A stretch of DNA of 64,000 nucleotides, taken from NCBI RefSeq assembly GCF_013149275.1, contig NZ_JABGNA010000004.1, forward strand, positions 310,001 to 374,000, given 5' to 3'. Made by a program: the position numbers and the translations under genes. Below the pieces are notes generated by a model. The model worked only from the letters and a program-made list of their open reading frames with translations, did not search any database and had not been told where the DNA came from. Positions 1 to 8,413 of this stretch are shown here, piece after piece; the stretch's first letter is position 1; each line of letters starts with the position of its first letter. The DNA is from Mucilaginibacter sp. SG564. Its GTDB lineage: Bacteria; Bacteroidota; Bacteroidia; Sphingobacteriales; Sphingobacteriaceae.

Positions 1-1132
1 CAGCGGGCGTATAGGGATCACTTTTGCTTACTACCCAATTGCCGGATAAATTGGCATTGATATCGGTAATACCGAACATTCCTTTACTTATGGTTGCTAT
101 TTTGCCATTGTTGATATTGATACTGGCCAGGTAACGCTGCCTGTCATCAGTTACTAAAAATGAGATATTTTTATTGTCCCTGGCCCAGGTTTGAGCAGAA
201 ACAGGTCGGTCGAGCTGTGCTGTCAGTACCCGGTTGTTGGAGCCGACAGCATCCATGATGCATATCACATTTTGATCATACATCATATAATCGGCATCGC
301 TTGTGCTGCGCAGGTATGAGATATACCGGCCATCGGGGCTCCATTGTGGATTGCTATCGCGCCCTTTCCAATCTGTTAGCTGTAACATGGTAGAATTAGG
401 GTGAGCATCGATAGTAAAAATATCCTTATTCTGGTTTTTATCCGGATCAACGGTACGGTTACTTACAAAGGCTATTGTCCGGCTATCCGGCGACCATACC
501 GGCGAGGTTTCATCCTTATCGCCTTTGGTGAGGGTATCTAATTTTTTAGTATTTACGTCAATCAAGTATAAATGATCATGCAATTGTTGTAAATAACCTT
601 CCACATCCTGCTTAAAATGATAACGGTCGATCACAATTGGTTTGGGGGTTTTAGGTTCTTCCTTGCCTTTGTTTTCGGGATCGCCTATCACCATCACTAT
701 TTTCTTACTATCTGGCGACCAGGCATACTCGCCCAGGCTGCCTTTTACATCAGTGAGCTTAAAGCCTTCACCTCCCCTGCGGTCTATCAGCCAAAGCTGC
801 GACCCATTTTTGGAATCGCGCGACGAAAGAAAAGCCAGGTATTTACCATCGGGACTCCACCTGGGTGATGAAGCGGCTTCGTCGCCATGCGTCAGCTCTA
901 TAGACTCTTTGCCATCCCAGCTTTGCATCCAAAGGTGCGATACACGTTTATCCTTAGCCGTATCAACGGTTGATACTGTATAAGCTACCCACTTGCCATC
1001 GGGAGCAAGCTGCGGATCGCTCACGGCGGGTATGCGGTAAAAATCAATGGGCTTCAGGGGCTTTTTTCCCTGTTGGGCAAACGCGCAAAAGGAAATAGAC
1101 AGGGCAACAAGGGATAAGAAGGTTGTTTTCAT
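1..1132 (-). CDS. S9-family peptidase with TolB-like propeller, N-terminal part only
   Basis: This reading frame starts at 1132 on the minus strand and runs off the window edge, leaving about 377 residues. It opens with a Sec signal peptide (MKTTFLSLVALSISFCAFAQ) and continues with repeated PD40/TolB-like blades carrying SPDGK, WSPDSR and WSPDGR motifs, as in the beta-propeller of prolyl-oligopeptidase/acylaminoacyl peptidases (S9). The alpha/beta-hydrolase catalytic domain would lie outside the window, so peptidase activity is inferred from the typical N-terminal architecture. It is probably exported to the periplasm. A TolB-like propeller protein without a peptidase domain is the alternative. 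Confidence 0.75.
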   Translation of the reverse strand, partial: MKTTFLSLVALSISFCAFAQQGKKPLKPIDFYRIPAVSDPQLAPDGKWVAYTVSTVDTAKDKRVSHLWMQSWDGKESIELTHGDEAASSPRWSPDGKYLAFLSSRDSKNGSQLWLIDRRGGEGFKLTDVKGSLGEYAWSPDSKKIVMVIGDPENKGKEEPKTPKPIVIDRYHFKQDVEGYLQQLHDHLYLIDVNTKKLDTLTKGDKDETSPVWSPDSRTIAFVSNRTVDPDKNQNKDIFTIDAHPNSTMLQLTDWKGRDSNPQWSPDGRYISYLRSTSDADYMMYDQNVICIMDAVGSNNRVLTAQLDRPVSAQTWARDNKNISFLVTDDRQRYLASININNGKIATISKGMFGITDINANLSGNWVVSKSDPYTPA

Positions 1133-1180
1133 ACGGTATAGCCATATAGCGGACGTAATTTAGTAATTATGCCGAACAAT

Positions 1181-1270
1181 TGTCTGAACCATAATTATCA
1201 GGATTTAATGATTTACATGATTCTGACCAAAGCATAATTTATCTGAACCCGAATTTATCGGGTTCAGACA
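1181..1270. repeat. Inverted repeat of the TCTGAACC family
   Basis: A 90-bp stretch begins TGTCTGAACC and ends GGTTCAGACA, perfect 10-bp inverted arms. Inside is a second, tighter hairpin (CTGAACCCG around 1243 with CGGGTTCAG around 1259) that could terminate pyrF, which reads towards it. The interior has words such as GGATTTAATGATTTACATGA. A related copy lies at 57827-57922. Confidence 0.8.
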
Positions 1271-1283
1271 AAATCTCCTATTC

Positions 1284-2117
1284 TTATATCACTCCTGCTT
1301 TCTCCAGCTCTATCTGCATTTGTTGCTGCATACGTTGTGCTTCGGCACGGGCGGCATCGGCAAAATCTTTTCCGTTTCCGGCATAGATAATAGAGCGGGA
1401 CGCATTTACCAACAAACCGCAATCCTTCGTGATACCATAACGGCAAACATCCTCCAGGCTACCGCCCTGCGCGCCAACTCCTGGCACCAGTAAAAAATTA
1501 TCAGGCGCATATTTGCGGATATTGGTAAATTCTGTGCTTTTGGTGGCACCAACTACATACATGATCCTGTCGGCACCGGCCCAGGTGTTAGCTTTTTGTA
1601 TCACGGTTTCGTACAGATAGCCATCGCCGGTTTGCAGATATTGAAAATCCTTGCTGCCTACAGATGAGGTAAGCGCCAGCAAAATGATCCATTTACCTTC
1701 ATAAGCCAGGTACGGGGTTACGCTGTCGTTACCCATATAAGGTGTAATGGTGATGGCATCAAAGCTCATACCCGATGCTTTTTCATCAAAAAAAGCCTGC
1801 GCATATTTATCTGAGGTATTACCGATATCGCCCCGTTTGGCATCTATTATATTTAAAGTATCCGTGGGTAAATATTTCCAGGTATCAATGAGGCTCTGCA
1901 ACCCTTTTATACCATAGGCCTCATAAAACGCGGCATTGGGTTTGTAGGATACGCAAAGATCTTTAGTGGCATCAATGATCCTTTTATTAAATTCCAGTAT
2001 CGGATCGGGGTAATCTTTTAAAAATTCGGGGATCTTATTAATATCAGTATCCAAACCAACACATAAAAATGATTTTTTTTGTTTGATCTGTTCTATTAAC
2101 CGGGCGCGTGAAATCAT
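1284..2117 (-). CDS. pyrF: Orotidine 5'-phosphate decarboxylase (type 2)
   Basis: It catalyses decarboxylation of OMP to UMP, the last step of de novo pyrimidine synthesis, in the cytoplasm. The 277-residue length fits the longer type-2 (Mycobacterium/Myxococcus-like) subfamily. The catalytic signature DAKRGDIGNT is at about residues 92-101, giving the Asp-Lys-x2-Asp charge network (D92, K94, D97). A phosphate-binding stretch (PGVGAQGGSLEDV) lies near the C-terminus. The gene is alone on its strand, diverges from rho, and is followed by a hairpin at 1243-1267. Confidence 0.95.
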   Translation of the reverse strand: MISRARLIEQIKQKKSFLCVGLDTDINKIPEFLKDYPDPILEFNKRIIDATKDLCVSYKPNAAFYEAYGIKGLQSLIDTWKYLPTDTLNIIDAKRGDIGNTSDKYAQAFFDEKASGMSFDAITITPYMGNDSVTPYLAYEGKWIILLALTSSVGSKDFQYLQTGDGYLYETVIQKANTWAGADRIMYVVGATKSTEFTNIRKYAPDNFLLVPGVGAQGGSLEDVCRYGITKDCGLLVNASRSIIYAGNGKDFADAARAEAQRMQQQMQIELEKAGVI

Positions 2118-2455
2118 TAATGCTTTACTATTTTGAATGTCAAAAAAACTAAAAATTTAGCTTATATATGGTCAATTATGAGATATTTATTTCAATTAAT
2201 TTGAAATTATAAATTAATTGATTACAATTGCAGCGTTTTCCTTTGAATTTTTCTTGCACTAAAGAAACAATTTAAAACCCCACGTTATTTATTACAACAA
2301 TATTTACCTGGATTTGGATGTTTACTTATACAAAGTTTCAAGATAATTTCTTTTAATAATTCTTCATGTTTAACCACCAAATGCGCATGGGGCTTTATTA
2401 CCGTCAAGAAAACAAATTACAACATTAAAAATCCCATTGAACTATAATTCATATC
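2118..2455. other. AT-rich divergent intergenic region pyrF/rho
   Basis: This 338-bp gene-free region between divergent pyrF and rho is strongly AT-rich and must hold both promoters plus a long rho leader. I see no clear TAnnTTTG box with a matching -33 element, no tRNA and no convincing hairpin. It may allow rho autoregulation, but nothing in the sequence proves this. Confidence 0.5.
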
Positions 2456-4081
2456 ATGTCTGATAAAATAGAATTGAACGACAAACTCGTTTCTGAGTTG
2501 CGCGAAATTGCAAAAAATTTAGGTATTGCCGAGGCCGACGAGCTCAGAAAGCCACAGCTAATATCCCGCATCATTGAACAACAACAGCTTATTGAGGCTG
2601 CCCGAGCCCAACAAAACATTGTTGAGTCAAACTATACTCCTACTAACGCCCCGGCCGCCGAAACAGGAGATAAAACACGCAAAAGAACCCGTGTGTTAAA
2701 ACCAAAAACACAACCACGCGTTGAGGTACCTTTAGATGACACCAACCTGTTTGATGTACAGGATGAAGAACCAGCTGAAGAAACCGAGAACGAAATACAT
2801 GCAGTAGCAGTTGCCGAGGATGCTTCACTGGTTCAGCCAGGCGAAAGTGCAACCAGAAGCGAAGAGCCCGCTACTGAAGGCCGCCCGCAAAAATTTGACA
2901 GGCGTGCCAATGGTAATGGCAATCAAACCCAGCAAAAAAGCCAGGAACCTGCCATTAACCTTGATTTTGATAATGTAATCGTTAATGAAGGCGTACTGGA
3001 AATTATGCCCGATGGTTATGGTTTCTTACGCTCGTCAGATTATAACTACCTTACCTCTCCCGATGATATTTATGTATCACAATCACAAATAAAATTATTT
3101 GGCCTTAAAACCGGAGATACTGTTCGTGGTAGCATCCGTCCGCCAAAAGAGGGCGAAAAATATTTCCCGCTGGTACGTGTAGAAGCGATTAATGGCCGTA
3201 TCCCGGCCGAAGTACGTGACCGTGTGCCATTTGATCACCTTACGCCGCTTTTCCCGTCAGAAAAACTGAGCCTGTTTACAGATGCCGGCAACTATTCAAC
3301 CCGCATCATGGACCTGTTTTCGCCAATTGGTAAAGGTCAGCGCGGTTTAATTGTGGCCCAGCCAAAAACCGGTAAAACCATGTTGTTAAAAGATGTGGCA
3401 AACGCTATAGCTAAAAATCACCCAGAAGTTTACCTGATCATATTACTGATAGATGAACGCCCTGAGGAGGTAACCGATATGGCCCGCAGCGTACGCGCCG
3501 AAGTGGTTTCATCAACTTTTGATGAACCTGCCGAGCGTCACGTAAAAATTGCCAACATCGTATTGGAAAAAGCAAAACGCATGGTAGAGTGCGGTCATGA
3601 TGTGGTGATCCTGCTTGATTCTATCACCCGTTTAGCGCGTGCTTATAACACCGTTGCTCCTGCATCCGGTAAAATATTATCTGGTGGTGTTGATGCCAAT
3701 GCGCTACACAAACCTAAACGCTTTTTTGGTGCCGCCCGTAACATCGAGGATGGCGGTTCATTAACCATCATTGCTACAGCACTTACCGAAACCGGTTCAA
3801 AAATGGATGAGGTTATCTTTGAAGAGTTTAAAGGTACAGGCAACATGGAGTTACAACTGGATCGTAAGCTTTCAAACAAACGTATATTCCCGGCTATCGA
3901 TATTACCGCGTCAAGCACACGCCGCGACGACTTGCTGCTTGATCGTGAAACCCTGCAACGCATCTGGATACTACGTAACCACCTTGCCGATATGAATTCA
4001 CAGGAATCAATGGAGTTTTTACAGGCCCAGATAAAAGGCACCAAAACCAACGAAGAGTTTTTGATTTCCATGAACTCGTAA
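2456..4081 (+). CDS. rho: Transcription termination factor Rho
   Basis: Rho is a hexameric RNA-dependent ATPase that unwinds transcripts and ends transcription. The 541-residue protein has an N-terminal Rho-N helical domain (about 8-45), a long acidic and polar linker (about 55-165, rich in Glu, Ala, Gln and Asn), a cold-shock-type RNA-binding domain (about 170-245) and the RecA-like ATPase. The Walker A is [12 protein letters not shown] (about 296-307), followed by [13 protein letters not shown] and the Walker B-like [15 protein letters not shown]; the Q- and R-loop segments follow. The linker makes it longer than the roughly 420-residue E. coli protein; such insertions are known in Bacteroidota and Actinobacteria. 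Confidence 0.97.
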   Translation: MSDKIELNDKLVSELREIAKNLGIAEADELRKPQLISRIIEQQQLIEAARAQQNIVESNYTPTNAPAAETGDKTRKRTRVLKPKTQPRVEVPLDDTNLFDVQDEEPAEETENEIHAVAVAEDASLVQPGESATRSEEPATEGRPQKFDRRANGNGNQTQQKSQEPAINLDFDNVIVNEGVLEIMPDGYGFLRSSDYNYLTSPDDIYVSQSQIKLFGLKTGDTVRGSIRPPKEGEKYFPLVRVEAINGRIPAEVRDRVPFDHLTPLFPSEKLSLFTDAGNYSTRIMDLFSPIGKGQRGLIVAQPKTGKTMLLKDVANAIAKNHPEVYLIILLIDERPEEVTDMARSVRAEVVSSTFDEPAERHVKIANIVLEKAKRMVECGHDVVILLDSITRLARAYNTVAPASGKILSGGVDANALHKPKRFFGAARNIEDGGSLTIIATALTETGSKMDEVIFEEFKGTGNMELQLDRKLSNKRIFPAIDITASSTRRDDLLLDRETLQRIWILRNHLADMNSQESMEFLQAQIKGTKTNEEFLISMNS

Positions 4082-4115
4082 TATTTTAGCATTTATGAAG
4101 TTATAGATATGGACG

Positions 4116-4213
4116 GTATCAAGTAGTTAGTATCAAGTATCAAGACAGTTTCCCGAAAGGCGATAATGATTTAAAAAATCTTGATACTTGATACTAACTA
4201 CTTGATACTTGAT
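4116..4213. repeat. Inverted repeat built from GTATCAAG words
   Basis: The left arm contains GTATCAAGTAGTTAGTATCA and further TATCAAG words; the right arm is its near-complete complement (CTTGATACTTGATACTAACT and onward), around a 37-bp loop. It lies between rho and pssA. The stem is about 29 bp and each arm is itself made of tandem 7-8-bp words. A second copy with the same words is at 59127-59208. It could act as a terminator or mRNA end but has no U-tract. Confidence 0.85.
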
Positions 4214-4284
4214 TCCGCAAATAAAATTATTATCTGTAACTTCATAAATACTTAATAAAATCCTGATAACTTCATGGCCTGATA

Positions 4285-5007
4285 ATGAAGAAGCGCGTTA
4301 AGAAACATCTCCCCAATGCCATTACCTGTGCCAACCTGTTTAGCGGCTGTATAGGAATAGTATTTGCTTTTCAGGGCAACCTCATCATAGCTGCCTACGC
4401 TATCTTTCTTTCTTCTATATTCGATTTTTTTGACGGACTGGCTTCGAGGGTTCTTAACTCCTATTCATTTATAGGAAAAGATCTGGATTCACTTGCCGAT
4501 ATGGTAAGCTTTGGTTTTTTACCATCGGCCATATTATATGAGTTATATTTAAAAGCACCGCAAATTGACCACATAAGCCCTTATTTGTGTTATGTCGCAT
4601 TTTTAATAACGGTATTTTCGGCTTTACGCCTGGCTAAATTCAACAATGATACCCGCCAGTCTGATAGTTTTATTGGCCTGCCAACACCAGCCAATGCTAT
4701 ATTTATTGCGTCGTTGCCATTAATTATGCAGCAATATCACGGTTTGGATGTTTATATACTGAACCCTTACGTGCTTACTGTTTTAGTAGTAGTAATGTGT
4801 GTATTGCTGGTATCCGAAATACCGCTGATGTCGCTTAAATTCAAGAATCGCGACTTTAATAAAAACATTTTCCGTTATTTACTGCTCTTGTTTTCGGCAA
4901 TACTGATTCTATTTTTTAAATTTGTGGCAGTTCCGGTGGTGATATTTATATACATCACTTTATCTTTAATTCAATTTAAATTCACAAATGACAAAGTTCC
5001 AGGCTGA
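4285..5007 (+). CDS. pssA: CDP-diacylglycerol--serine O-phosphatidyltransferase
   Basis: It makes phosphatidylserine from CDP-diacylglycerol and serine, the committed step to phosphatidylethanolamine, in the inner membrane. The CDP-alcohol phosphotransferase signature is at about residues 50-72 (D50, G51, R55, G64, D68, D72; Ser54 replaces the usual Ala). Six or more hydrophobic segments are visible, and the N-terminus is strongly basic. The 240-residue length matches the short Gram-positive/Bacteroidota class. Its last 20 bases overlap purS in another frame, so the two are translationally linked even though their pathways differ. Confidence 0.93.
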   Translation: MKKRVKKHLPNAITCANLFSGCIGIVFAFQGNLIIAAYAIFLSSIFDFFDGLASRVLNSYSFIGKDLDSLADMVSFGFLPSAILYELYLKAPQIDHISPYLCYVAFLITVFSALRLAKFNNDTRQSDSFIGLPTPANAIFIASLPLIMQQYHGLDVYILNPYVLTVLVVVMCVLLVSEIPLMSLKFKNRDFNKNIFRYLLLLFSAILILFFKFVAVPVVIFIYITLSLIQFKFTNDKVPG

Positions 5008-5242
5008 AATAGACGTAATGCCCAAAAAAGAAATTCTTGATCCTCAAGGAAAAGCAGTAACCGGAAGCATGAAAAATCTTGGTTTAGCCGAAATACAAAA
5101 TGTACGCATCGGTAAACACATTACCCTCGAAATTGAAGCCGACAGCGCCGAAACAGCACACGCCAAAGTAGATCAGGCCTGCAAAAATCTGCTAGCCAAC
5201 CTGATCATGGAAAGCTATACTTTTACTGTACAAGCAGTATAA
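4988..5242 (+). CDS. purS: Phosphoribosylformylglycinamidine synthase subunit PurS
   Basis: This small 84-residue subunit bridges PurQ (glutaminase) and PurL (synthetase) in the FGAM synthase of the fourth purine step. The family start AEIDVMPKKEILDPQGKAV and the following MKNLGLAEIQNVRIGKHITL are characteristic. The ATG at 4988 is chosen because PurS proteins begin with a few residues before AEIDVMP, although this places it 20 bases inside pssA. purQ and purL are not in the window, so the enzyme would be assembled from separate loci. Confidence 0.9.
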   Translation: MTKFQAEIDVMPKKEILDPQGKAVTGSMKNLGLAEIQNVRIGKHITLEIEADSAETAHAKVDQACKNLLANLIMESYTFTVQAV

Positions 5243-5249
5243 TTATCAG

Positions 5250-5416
5250 GTAAAAGCTGAAAGGTAAAAGGCTAAAGGTTTTTTGATCTGCACTAGGCCG
5301 ACTAACTAACTTTTTATTTTGAATTCGATATTTTCAAAACAAACCTTTTACCCTTCACCTTTATCTTTTTACCTTGCTATTAAGCATTCAAAATAACCTT
5401 TTGCCTTTCGCCTCCC
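5250..5416. repeat. Inverted repeat of AGGTAAAAGG words
   Basis: The purS-hpt gap contains AAAGGTAAAAGGCTAAAGG on the left and the complementary AAACCTTTTACCCTTCACC, ATCTTTTTACCTTGC and CCTTTTGCCTTTCGCC on the right. Imperfect tandem words form a long hairpin between convergent genes. It may serve as a bidirectional transcript end. Confidence 0.65.
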
Positions 5417-5417
5417 T

Positions 5418-5795
5418 TTATAGTTCCCCTTCTTTTTCGGTTTTTATTTGCTGAAGAGTTATCAGGTTGGCATTTATTAATGTCTTTACCCGGTTAAATT
5501 TCTTCATAATCTCGTCGCCGTTGGGTGCGCTTTCCTTGCAGGCTATTTCTATCTCCTGTATAATTTCCTGGCTTATGGGCATGCCAAAAAAACCCAGATT
5601 GGGCTTTAACTTATGCGCGGCTTGCCCGCTCGCGTTCCAGTCTTTGCCGGCTAAGGCACTTCCAATATCACCAAGCAATTCCGGGGTCTGCTGCAGAAAC
5701 ATACCTATCGACTCCACAATAAACTCTGTACTGCCATCGGCAATTTCATACAAAAAAGAAAGATCAAGATCCTGGTTTGGTGAAATATCGGCCAT
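5418..5795 (-). CDS. Hpt-domain histidine phosphotransfer protein
   Basis: This 125-residue, all-helical protein is an Hpt domain that shuttles phosphate between a hybrid histidine kinase and a response regulator. The phospho-acceptor motif AAHKLKPNLGFFGM places the histidine at residue 61, in the family's H-K-x-K-x(3)-G pattern. There is no membrane segment and no attached kinase or receiver domain. No two-component gene is in the window, so it probably serves kinases encoded elsewhere. Confidence 0.85.
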   Translation of the reverse strand: MADISPNQDLDLSFLYEIADGSTEFIVESIGMFLQQTPELLGDIGSALAGKDWNASGQAAHKLKPNLGFFGMPISQEIIQEIEIACKESAPNGDEIMKKFNRVKTLINANLITLQQIKTEKEGEL

Positions 5796-5814
5796 ATTTG
5801 TTAAAAGTTGCTTT

Positions 5815-5904
5815 GTGAGTAGTTGATTGAGTGGTTGATTATGTTGACTGGTTTCCCATCCTAATATAAAACTTATTCAACCACTCACCTAATACTCACC
5901 TAAT
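5815..5904. repeat. Inverted repeat of ACTCACCTAATCAACC words
   Basis: The left side has GAGTAGTTGATTGAGTGGTT and the right side TTCAACCACTCACCTAATACTCACC, a partial complement with tandem words. The folK stop codon and last few codons lie inside the right arm, so the repeat has invaded or trimmed the end of the gene. Related words occur at 12594-12625 and 27557-27632. Confidence 0.65.
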
Positions 5905-6383
5905 TTATATTTTTTTACAATCAAGTCGTCTACAAGTTCATTTTTTAGCTGTAAAATATCCTTATGCAGCACCGGGTGGACAAAAGCCGCGGCAATTTCG
6001 GCCAATGGCTCCAGTGTAAACCGCCTTTTATGTAGTTCGGGGTGCGGAATTTTCAGATCGGGTTCATCAACAATCTCATCACCATAAAATAAAATATCGA
6101 TATCAATAGTACGTGCCCCCCACTTTTCTTTACGCTCACGCCCCAGCATAATTTCAATAGCCAGTATTTTTTCTAATAATTCCCTTGCTGATAATGATGT
6201 ATGCAGCTGCACTACCTGGTTCAGATAGTCGGGCGCATCGGTTTTGCCCCATGATTGTGTTTCAAATACCGACGATAACTTTACAACCGGGGTGATTTCA
6301 GCTTCAATATGGTTAATCGCTTGTTTCAGAAACAATTTCCTGTCGCCAAGATTACTACCTAAAAGCAAAAAAATGTTATTCAT
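5889..6383 (-). CDS. folK: 2-amino-4-hydroxy-6-hydroxymethyldihydropteridine diphosphokinase
   Basis: HPPK transfers pyrophosphate from ATP to 6-hydroxymethyl-7,8-dihydropterin in folate synthesis. The 164-residue protein begins with the family motif LLLGSNLGDR and has the signature WGARTIDIDILFYGDE (about residues 92-107) with the metal-binding Asp pair (DID), then PHPELHKRRF. It diverges from sppA across about 87 bp. Its C-terminal LGEY-stop lies in a repeat arm. Confidence 0.95.
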   Translation of the reverse strand: MNNIFLLLGSNLGDRKLFLKQAINHIEAEITPVVKLSSVFETQSWGKTDAPDYLNQVVQLHTSLSARELLEKILAIEIMLGRERKEKWGARTIDIDILFYGDEIVDEPDLKIPHPELHKRRFTLEPLAEIAAAFVHPVLHKDILQLKNELVDDLIVKKYKLGEY

Positions 6384-6469
6384 GTTGTAACAAATATTAT
6401 AGAAACGGCTCTTACCATTATCGATACCTAATTACTAAGTTTGCATAGATAAAAAGATTTATAACATTA

Positions 6470-8257
6470 ATGAAACAATTCTTCAAATTCGTTCTGGCCA
6501 CCATTGTTGGTGTAATAGTCTCCAGTATCGTCATCGTTATCATAGTAGCTGCTATCATAGGTGGTCTTATCGCTTCTGCTGGCAGTGATAAAACAGTAGA
6601 TGTTGAACCCAATTCGGTGTTACATATGGCATTTACCGCACCGATAACAGAGCGTACCCCCAATAACCCACTGGCTGGCTTAGGAATTTTAGGATTAGAT
6701 AAGGATAAATCAACCGGACTTAATGACATACTGGCCAACATAAAAAAGGCAAAAACCGATAGCAATATCAAAGGCATCTATCTGGACGAAAGCTATATGG
6801 TATCGGGCCAGGCTACTACCGAAGAGATCCGCAACGCGCTCATCGATTTTAAAAAGTCGGGCAAATTCATTGTCGCTTACTCAGAAATATATACGCAAGG
6901 CTTTTACTACCTGGCATCCGTGGCCGATAAGGTTTATATGAACCCCAAAGGCATATTTGAGCTCAAGGGCTTTAATTCTGAAGTTACTTTTTTAAAAGGC
7001 GCGCTTGATAAACTGGGCATCGAAGTGCAGATTATTAAAGTAGGCACCTTCAAAAGTGCTGTGGAACCTCTGTTTCTAACTAAGATGAGCGATGCCAACC
7101 GGCTGCAGGTTACCTCTTATCTGGGGTCGTTATATGATCATTTTTTAACCGGCATCAGCAAAAGCAGGGGTATCAATAAGGATTCTTTGTTTAATTACGC
7201 CAACAACGGCCTGGTACAATTACCAGAGGATGCTGTTAAATTAAAGCTGATTGACGGATTAAAATACAAAGACGAGATACTGAATGATTTGAAAGTACGC
7301 ACCGGCACCCCAAATAAAAACGACCTGAACAGCGTTGAACTGGCCGACTATACCAAGAGCAGCTCTGATAAAGATAATAAAGATGATGCCGCTTCTTCTA
7401 AAAACCGTATAGCGGTTGTTTATGCCTCGGGCGAAATTTCGGGCGGCGAAGGTGATGATAACACTATCGGATCCGAAAGGATATCAAAAGCCTTGCGTAA
7501 AGTAAGGCTTGATGATAAGGTAAAAGCAGTGGTGCTTCGTGTAAACTCTCCCGGGGGTAGTTCACTGGCTTCGGATGTTATCTGGCGCGAGGTAATGCTC
7601 ACCAAAAAAGTAAAACCCATCATTGTTTCGATGGGCGATGTGGCGGCCTCCGGCGGTTACTATATTTCCTGCGCGGCCGATTCTATCATAGCACAACCCA
7701 ATACCATTACAGGCTCTATAGGTATTTTTGCCATTTTGCCCAACATGCAAAAACTTTTTAACGATAAGCTGGGTGTTACCTTTGATGGTGTAAAAACCGG
7801 AAAATATGCCGACCTGGGTAATATTGGCCGCCCCCTAACTCCCGAAGAAAGGCTGATATTACAAAATAATGTGAACCGGGGTTATGATGATTTTACCAAA
7901 GCAGTTGCCGAAGGTCGACACAAAACCCAGGAATATATTAACAGCATAGGCCAGGGCCGGGTATGGACAGGCGAACAAGCATTAAAAAATGGCCTGGTTG
8001 ATCGTTTAGGCAATATCAATGATGCTATAGCATCAGCCGCCAAAAAAGCCAACATTAAAAACTACAACCTGGTAGCCTACCCCGAGCAAAAAAGTTTCCT
8101 GAACCAGCTCAGCGGCGATGTAACCGCCGAGGCACGCTGCCGGATATTACAATCGGAACTGGGTGATAATTACAAAGTTTACGAACAAATAAAAAGCGTT
8201 ACCCAAATGATGCGCACCCCACAGGCACGCATGCCTTATAGCATCGAAATAAAATAA
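6470..8257 (+). CDS. sppA: Signal peptide peptidase SppA, 67K type
   Basis: SppA is a membrane-anchored Ser-Lys protease of the crotonase-like (S49) fold that degrades leftover signal peptides at the periplasmic face. The 595-residue length is the long, tandem-domain form. One N-terminal transmembrane helix (about 5-35) is followed by the first S49 domain with the general-base Lys at about residue 195 (VGTFKSAVEPL) and the second domain with the nucleophile Ser394 (GDVAASGGYY) and SIGIF. A near-perfect hairpin with a T-run follows at 8282-8310. Confidence 0.95.
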   Translation: MKQFFKFVLATIVGVIVSSIVIVIIVAAIIGGLIASAGSDKTVDVEPNSVLHMAFTAPITERTPNNPLAGLGILGLDKDKSTGLNDILANIKKAKTDSNIKGIYLDESYMVSGQATTEEIRNALIDFKKSGKFIVAYSEIYTQGFYYLASVADKVYMNPKGIFELKGFNSEVTFLKGALDKLGIEVQIIKVGTFKSAVEPLFLTKMSDANRLQVTSYLGSLYDHFLTGISKSRGINKDSLFNYANNGLVQLPEDAVKLKLIDGLKYKDEILNDLKVRTGTPNKNDLNSVELADYTKSSSDKDNKDDAASSKNRIAVVYASGEISGGEGDDNTIGSERISKALRKVRLDDKVKAVVLRVNSPGGSSLASDVIWREVMLTKKVKPIIVSMGDVAASGGYYISCAADSIIAQPNTITGSIGIFAILPNMQKLFNDKLGVTFDGVKTGKYADLGNIGRPLTPEERLILQNNVNRGYDDFTKAVAEGRHKTQEYINSIGQGRVWTGEQALKNGLVDRLGNINDAIASAAKKANIKNYNLVAYPEQKSFLNQLSGDVTAEARCRILQSELGDNYKVYEQIKSVTQMMRTPQARMPYSIEIK

Positions 8258-8261
8258 GTTT

Positions 8262-8312
8262 TCCAGTTTATATTTTAATCAAAGCTGCTTGTATGGGCAG
8301 CTTTTTTTATTC
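8262..8312 (+). repeat. Direct repeat copy 1, containing a rho-independent terminator
   Basis: CCAGTTTATATTTTAATC followed by AAAGCTGCTTGTATGGGCAG and a run of seven T. The hairpin AAGCTGC/GCAGCTT with the T-run is an intrinsic terminator for sppA. Nearly the same 50 bp recur at 9865-9916, just after the next gene, so that gene is bracketed by direct repeats. Confidence 0.85.
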
Positions 8313-8413
8313 ATAACTGCGTTAAACCCTCCTATTTATTATTAGTCGTATATTTTATAAATACCACAATATATTGATGAAGAAACAGTTTTAAAAACAA
8401 CTATCTATCACAA

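Noticed and set aside
617..983. Plus-strand open frames of 83 and 113 codons
   Set aside because: They lie antisense to the S9 peptidase propeller, whose blades read cleanly on the minus strand; the plus-strand products have no family features.
4116..4213. Possible CRISPR array from repeated GTATCAAG words
   Set aside because: The repeats are 7-8 bp, contiguous and inverted, with no uniform spacers and no cas genes nearby.
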